From an uncultured Eubacteriales bacterium (GTDB lineage Bacteria > Bacillota > Clostridia > Oscillospirales > Acutalibacteraceae): 23,323 nucleotides of DNA. Under the pieces are notes generated by a model. The model had not been told where the DNA came from and did no database searches. It worked only from the letters and a program-made list of their open reading frames with translations. Below, piece by piece: positions 21,332 to 23,323 of this stretch. The stretch's first letter is position 1, and each line of letters opens with the position of its first letter. Both the position numbers and the translations under genes were made by a program. Where the stretch lies: contig CAKTTT010000014.1 of the NCBI GenBank assembly GCA_934615635.1, forward strand, positions 1 to 23,323. The letters run 5' to 3'.

Positions 21332-21955
21332 ATGCCTACAGTATCGACTTACGACATGACCGGCAAGCAGACCGGTACGATGGAGCTGAACGAGGAGATC
21401 TTCGGCGTGAAGCCCAACGGCACCGTCATGCACAGCGTCGTGGTGAATTATCTGGCCAATCAGCGCCAGGGCACCCAGTCCACCCTCACCCGTTCCGAGG
21501 TGAGCGGCGGCGGCAGAAAGCCCTGGAGGCAGAAGGGAACCGGCCACGCCCGTCAGGGCTCTATCCGGGCGCCCCAGTGGACGCACGGCGGTATCGCCCT
21601 TGGTCCCAAGCCCCGCAGCTACAATTATGTGCTGCCCAAGAAGATGCGCCGTCTCGCCATCAAATCCGCCTTTTCCTCCAAGGTGCTGGCGGGGGAGATG
21701 AAGGTGCTGGACAGCCTCTCTCTGGAAGAGATCAAAACCAAAAAGATGGTTGCCGTCCTCAAAGCGCTGGAAGCGGACAAAAAGGTGCTTCTCGTGCTGC
21801 CGGAGAAGGACGAGACCGTCATCCGCTCCGCCCGCAACATTCCCGGTGTGAAGACCGCCATGGTCAACACCCTGAATGTATACGACGTTCTCAACGCCGA
21901 CGCTTTTATCGTCGTCAAGGACGCCGTCGCTCAGATTGAGGAGGTGTACAAATAA
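21332..21955 (+). CDS. rplD: 50S ribosomal protein L4
   Basis: A 207-residue L4. The conserved tunnel-loop region is clear (GGGRKPWRQKGTGHARQGS, then RAPQWTHGGIALGPKPR), followed by the globular C-terminal part. L4 lines the exit tunnel, and in some bacteria represses the S10 operon through its leader RNA; whether it acts on the leader here is open. GGAAGGAGG precedes the ATG. Its stop overlaps the start of rplW by one base (TAATG), so the two are translationally coupled. Confidence 0.97.
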   Translation: MPTVSTYDMTGKQTGTMELNEEIFGVKPNGTVMHSVVVNYLANQRQGTQSTLTRSEVSGGGRKPWRQKGTGHARQGSIRAPQWTHGGIALGPKPRSYNYVLPKKMRRLAIKSAFSSKVLAGEMKVLDSLSLEEIKTKKMVAVLKALEADKKVLLVLPEKDETVIRSARNIPGVKTAMVNTLNVYDVLNADAFIVVKDAVAQIEEVYK

Positions 21956-22245
21956 TGGAAGCTCGCGACATTATCCTCAAGCCGGTTATCACGGAAAAAT
22001 CCGTGCAGGGTCTGGCGGAGAAGAAGTACACCTTCCGCGTGGCGGACGGCGCCAACAAGATCGCCATTGCCAAGGCGGTGGAGGAGATCTTCGGCGTCAA
22101 GGTGCTCAAGGTCAACACCGTCAGCATGAAGGGGCAGAAGCGCCGCATGGGCCGCAACGAGGGCTATACCTCCGATTGGAAAAAGGCCATCGTCACCCTG
22201 ACGGCGGATTCCAAGACCATCGAGTTCTTCGACGGTATGTTCTGA
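21955..22245 (+). CDS. rplW: 50S ribosomal protein L23
   Basis: A 96-residue L23 with the typical start DIILKPVITEKS, the central KYTFRVADGANKIAIAKAVE and VKVLKVNTVSMKGQKRRMGR. L23 sits at the tunnel exit and docks trigger factor and the signal recognition particle. It begins within the stop of rplD. An unusually long 174-base spacer with strong hairpins separates it from rplB. Confidence 0.96.
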   Translation: MEARDIILKPVITEKSVQGLAEKKYTFRVADGANKIAIAKAVEEIFGVKVLKVNTVSMKGQKRRMGRNEGYTSDWKKAIVTLTADSKTIEFFDGMF

Positions 22246-22419
22246 TAGCCCGCCGAAACGGGTGAAAGGCCCTCCCCCGGCCCTGCCGGGGAGGCCCTGG
22301 CGCATGGGTCGCCGGGGCTTGGGCGGGTAAGCTCCCGCCGGCATTGTATGGGACGGAAAGCGGCAGAGAGCCGCGGGGCGCCGTCCCGCCAAGCTAAATA
22401 ACAGGAGAGTGAATCGGGA
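22246..22419 (+). promoter_or_regulatory. Structured rplW-rplB spacer with three hairpins
   Basis: Three GC-rich hairpins follow one another: CCTCCCCCGG/CCGGGGAGG with one bulge (22271-22294); GGCGGG-TAAGCT-CCCGCC (22322-22339); and GGGACGG/CCGTCCC enclosing GCGGC-AGAGA-GCCGC (22350-22387). None has a T-run, so termination is unlikely. The rplB ribosome site (AGGAGAG) follows 15 bases after the last. Related operons usually have a short gap here. Confidence 0.55.
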
Positions 22420-23253
22420 ATGGCTACGAAGACCTATAAGCCGACCACCCCCGGACGCCGCGGAATGTCCGTTATCGACTACAGCGGCCTGTCCAAGGTG
22501 GAACCGGAGAAGAGCCTGCTGGCTCCCATGAACAAAAAGGCCGGCCGCAACAGCTATGGCCGGATCACCGTCCGCCATCGCGGCGGCGGCAATCGCCGGA
22601 AGTACCGGATCATCGATTTCAAGCGCAACAAGACCGGCGTGCCGGCCACCGTGCTGACGCTGGAATATGATCCCAACCGCAGCGCCCACATCGCGCTGGT
22701 TCAGTATGAGGACGGCGAGAAACGCTACATCGTGGCGCCCGTCGGCCTGAAGGTGGGCGACGTGGTCACCTCCGGCGAGGAAGCGGACATCAAGCCGGGC
22801 AACGCCCTGCCTCTGACCAACATCCCCACCGGTACCTTCATCCACAACGTGGAGCTTTATCCGGGCAAGGGCGCGCAGCTGGCCCGCAGCGCCGGCACCA
22901 TGGCCCAGCTGATGGGCAAGGAAAACAAAATGGCGCTTATCCGCCTGCCCTCCGGTGAAATGCGCAACGTGCCCCTCAACTGCATGGCCACCATCGGCCA
23001 GGTGGGCAATGTGGAGCATGAGAACGTGAAGATCGGCAAGGCCGGTCGCAAACGTCATATGGGCTGGCGGCCCACCGTCCGCGGCTCCGTGATGAACCCC
23101 TGCGATCACCCCCACGGCGGCGGCGAGGGCAAGAGCCCCATCGGCCGCCCGGGTCCGGTTACCCCCTGGGGCAAGCCGGCGCTGGGCTACAAGACCCGGA
23201 AAACCCACAACCGGTCCGACAAGTTCATCGTCAAACGCCGCGGCGGCAAGTAA
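22420..23253 (+). CDS. rplB: 50S ribosomal protein L2
   Basis: A 277-residue L2 of normal length. It starts MATKTYKPTTPGRRGMSVID and carries KAGRNSYGRITVRHRGGGNR, the central GKGAQLARSAGTMAQLMGKE, and the conserved C-terminal HGGGEGKSPIGRPGPVTPWG with the histidine important for peptidyl transfer. AGGAGAG lies about ten bases before the ATG. rpsS follows after 21 bases. Confidence 0.97.
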   Translation: MATKTYKPTTPGRRGMSVIDYSGLSKVEPEKSLLAPMNKKAGRNSYGRITVRHRGGGNRRKYRIIDFKRNKTGVPATVLTLEYDPNRSAHIALVQYEDGEKRYIVAPVGLKVGDVVTSGEEADIKPGNALPLTNIPTGTFIHNVELYPGKGAQLARSAGTMAQLMGKENKMALIRLPSGEMRNVPLNCMATIGQVGNVEHENVKIGKAGRKRHMGWRPTVRGSVMNPCDHPHGGGEGKSPIGRPGPVTPWGKPALGYKTRKTHNRSDKFIVKRRGGK

Positions 23254-23274
23254 ACGAAAGGAGATTCGTCATTT

Positions 23275-23323
23275 ATGGGTAGAAGCGTAAAGAAGGGTCC
23301 TTTCGTACAGCCCGCGCTGATGA
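23275..23323 (+). CDS. rpsS: 30S ribosomal protein S19, N-terminal fragment (3' end outside window)
   Basis: The first 16 codons read MGRSVKKGPFVQPALM, the typical S19 start, before the window ends. AAAGGAG lies 11 bases before the ATG. The position after rplB is that of rpsS in the conserved S10 operon order. Confidence 0.93.
   Translation, partial: MGRSVKKGPFVQPALM

Noticed and set aside
1..23323. CRISPR array, insertion sequence, prophage or defence genes
   Set aside because: No regular direct repeats with spacers, no transposase or integrase motifs and no known defence domains were seen in any frame.

Overview
The window reads as GC-rich Bacillota chromosome, most likely a spore-forming clostridium of the Oscillospiraceae/Ruminococcaceae type. 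This rests on the split archaeal-type glutamate synthase, an LL-diaminopimelate aminotransferase, spoVAC-spoVAD, strong AGGAGG-type ribosome sites and an S10 ribosomal operon. No genus is claimed. Every gene I can support is on the + strand. No tRNA, rRNA, CRISPR array, insertion sequence or phage gene was recognised.

Bases 1-11857 form a nitrogen-flow block. The end of the FMN subunit of a split glutamate synthase is followed by its four-cluster Fe-S subunit, its FAD/NAD subunit and its GXGXG subunit. A 470-base structured leader holds a promoter, an inverted repeat and two terminator-like hairpins, and precedes glnA. An ANTAR regulator with a degenerate receiver follows, then carA, then one uninterrupted ORF that joins a complete carbamoyl-phosphate synthase large subunit to a complete diaminopimelate epimerase (CarB-DapF), then dapL. 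Glutamine made by GlnA is the substrate of CarA, and glutamate is the amino donor for DapL. A hairpin closes the block.

Bases 11858-17097 hold a noncoding stretch with hairpins, a seven-codon mini-ORF and a terminator; a YhfW-like FAD/Rieske protein; and spoVAC-spoVAD behind a candidate sigma-G promoter, with no spoVAE beside them. About 1.6 kb without a credible protein gene follows. It contains two terminators, a near-perfect hairpin and a good orphan promoter beside a dyad.

Bases 17045-19877 are a two-gene unit with its own promoter and terminator. It encodes an aromatic-acid-exporter-like membrane domain fused to a HAD domain whose nucleophilic Asp appears lost, then a secreted, membrane-anchored protein with a cohesin-like domain and two cadherin-like beta-sandwich domains.

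Bases 19878-23323 are the start of the S10 operon: rpsJ, rplC, rplD, rplW, rplB and the first codons of rpsS. Its leader has a long paired stem and a near-perfect intrinsic terminator upstream of rpsJ. Two of its gene spacers carry long hairpins that share sequence.

The items most worth a second look are the CarB-DapF fusion, the glnA leader beside an ANTAR gene, the S10-leader attenuator with its structured spacers, and the transporter/pseudo-HAD fusion. All structures were found by eye, without folding or database searches.
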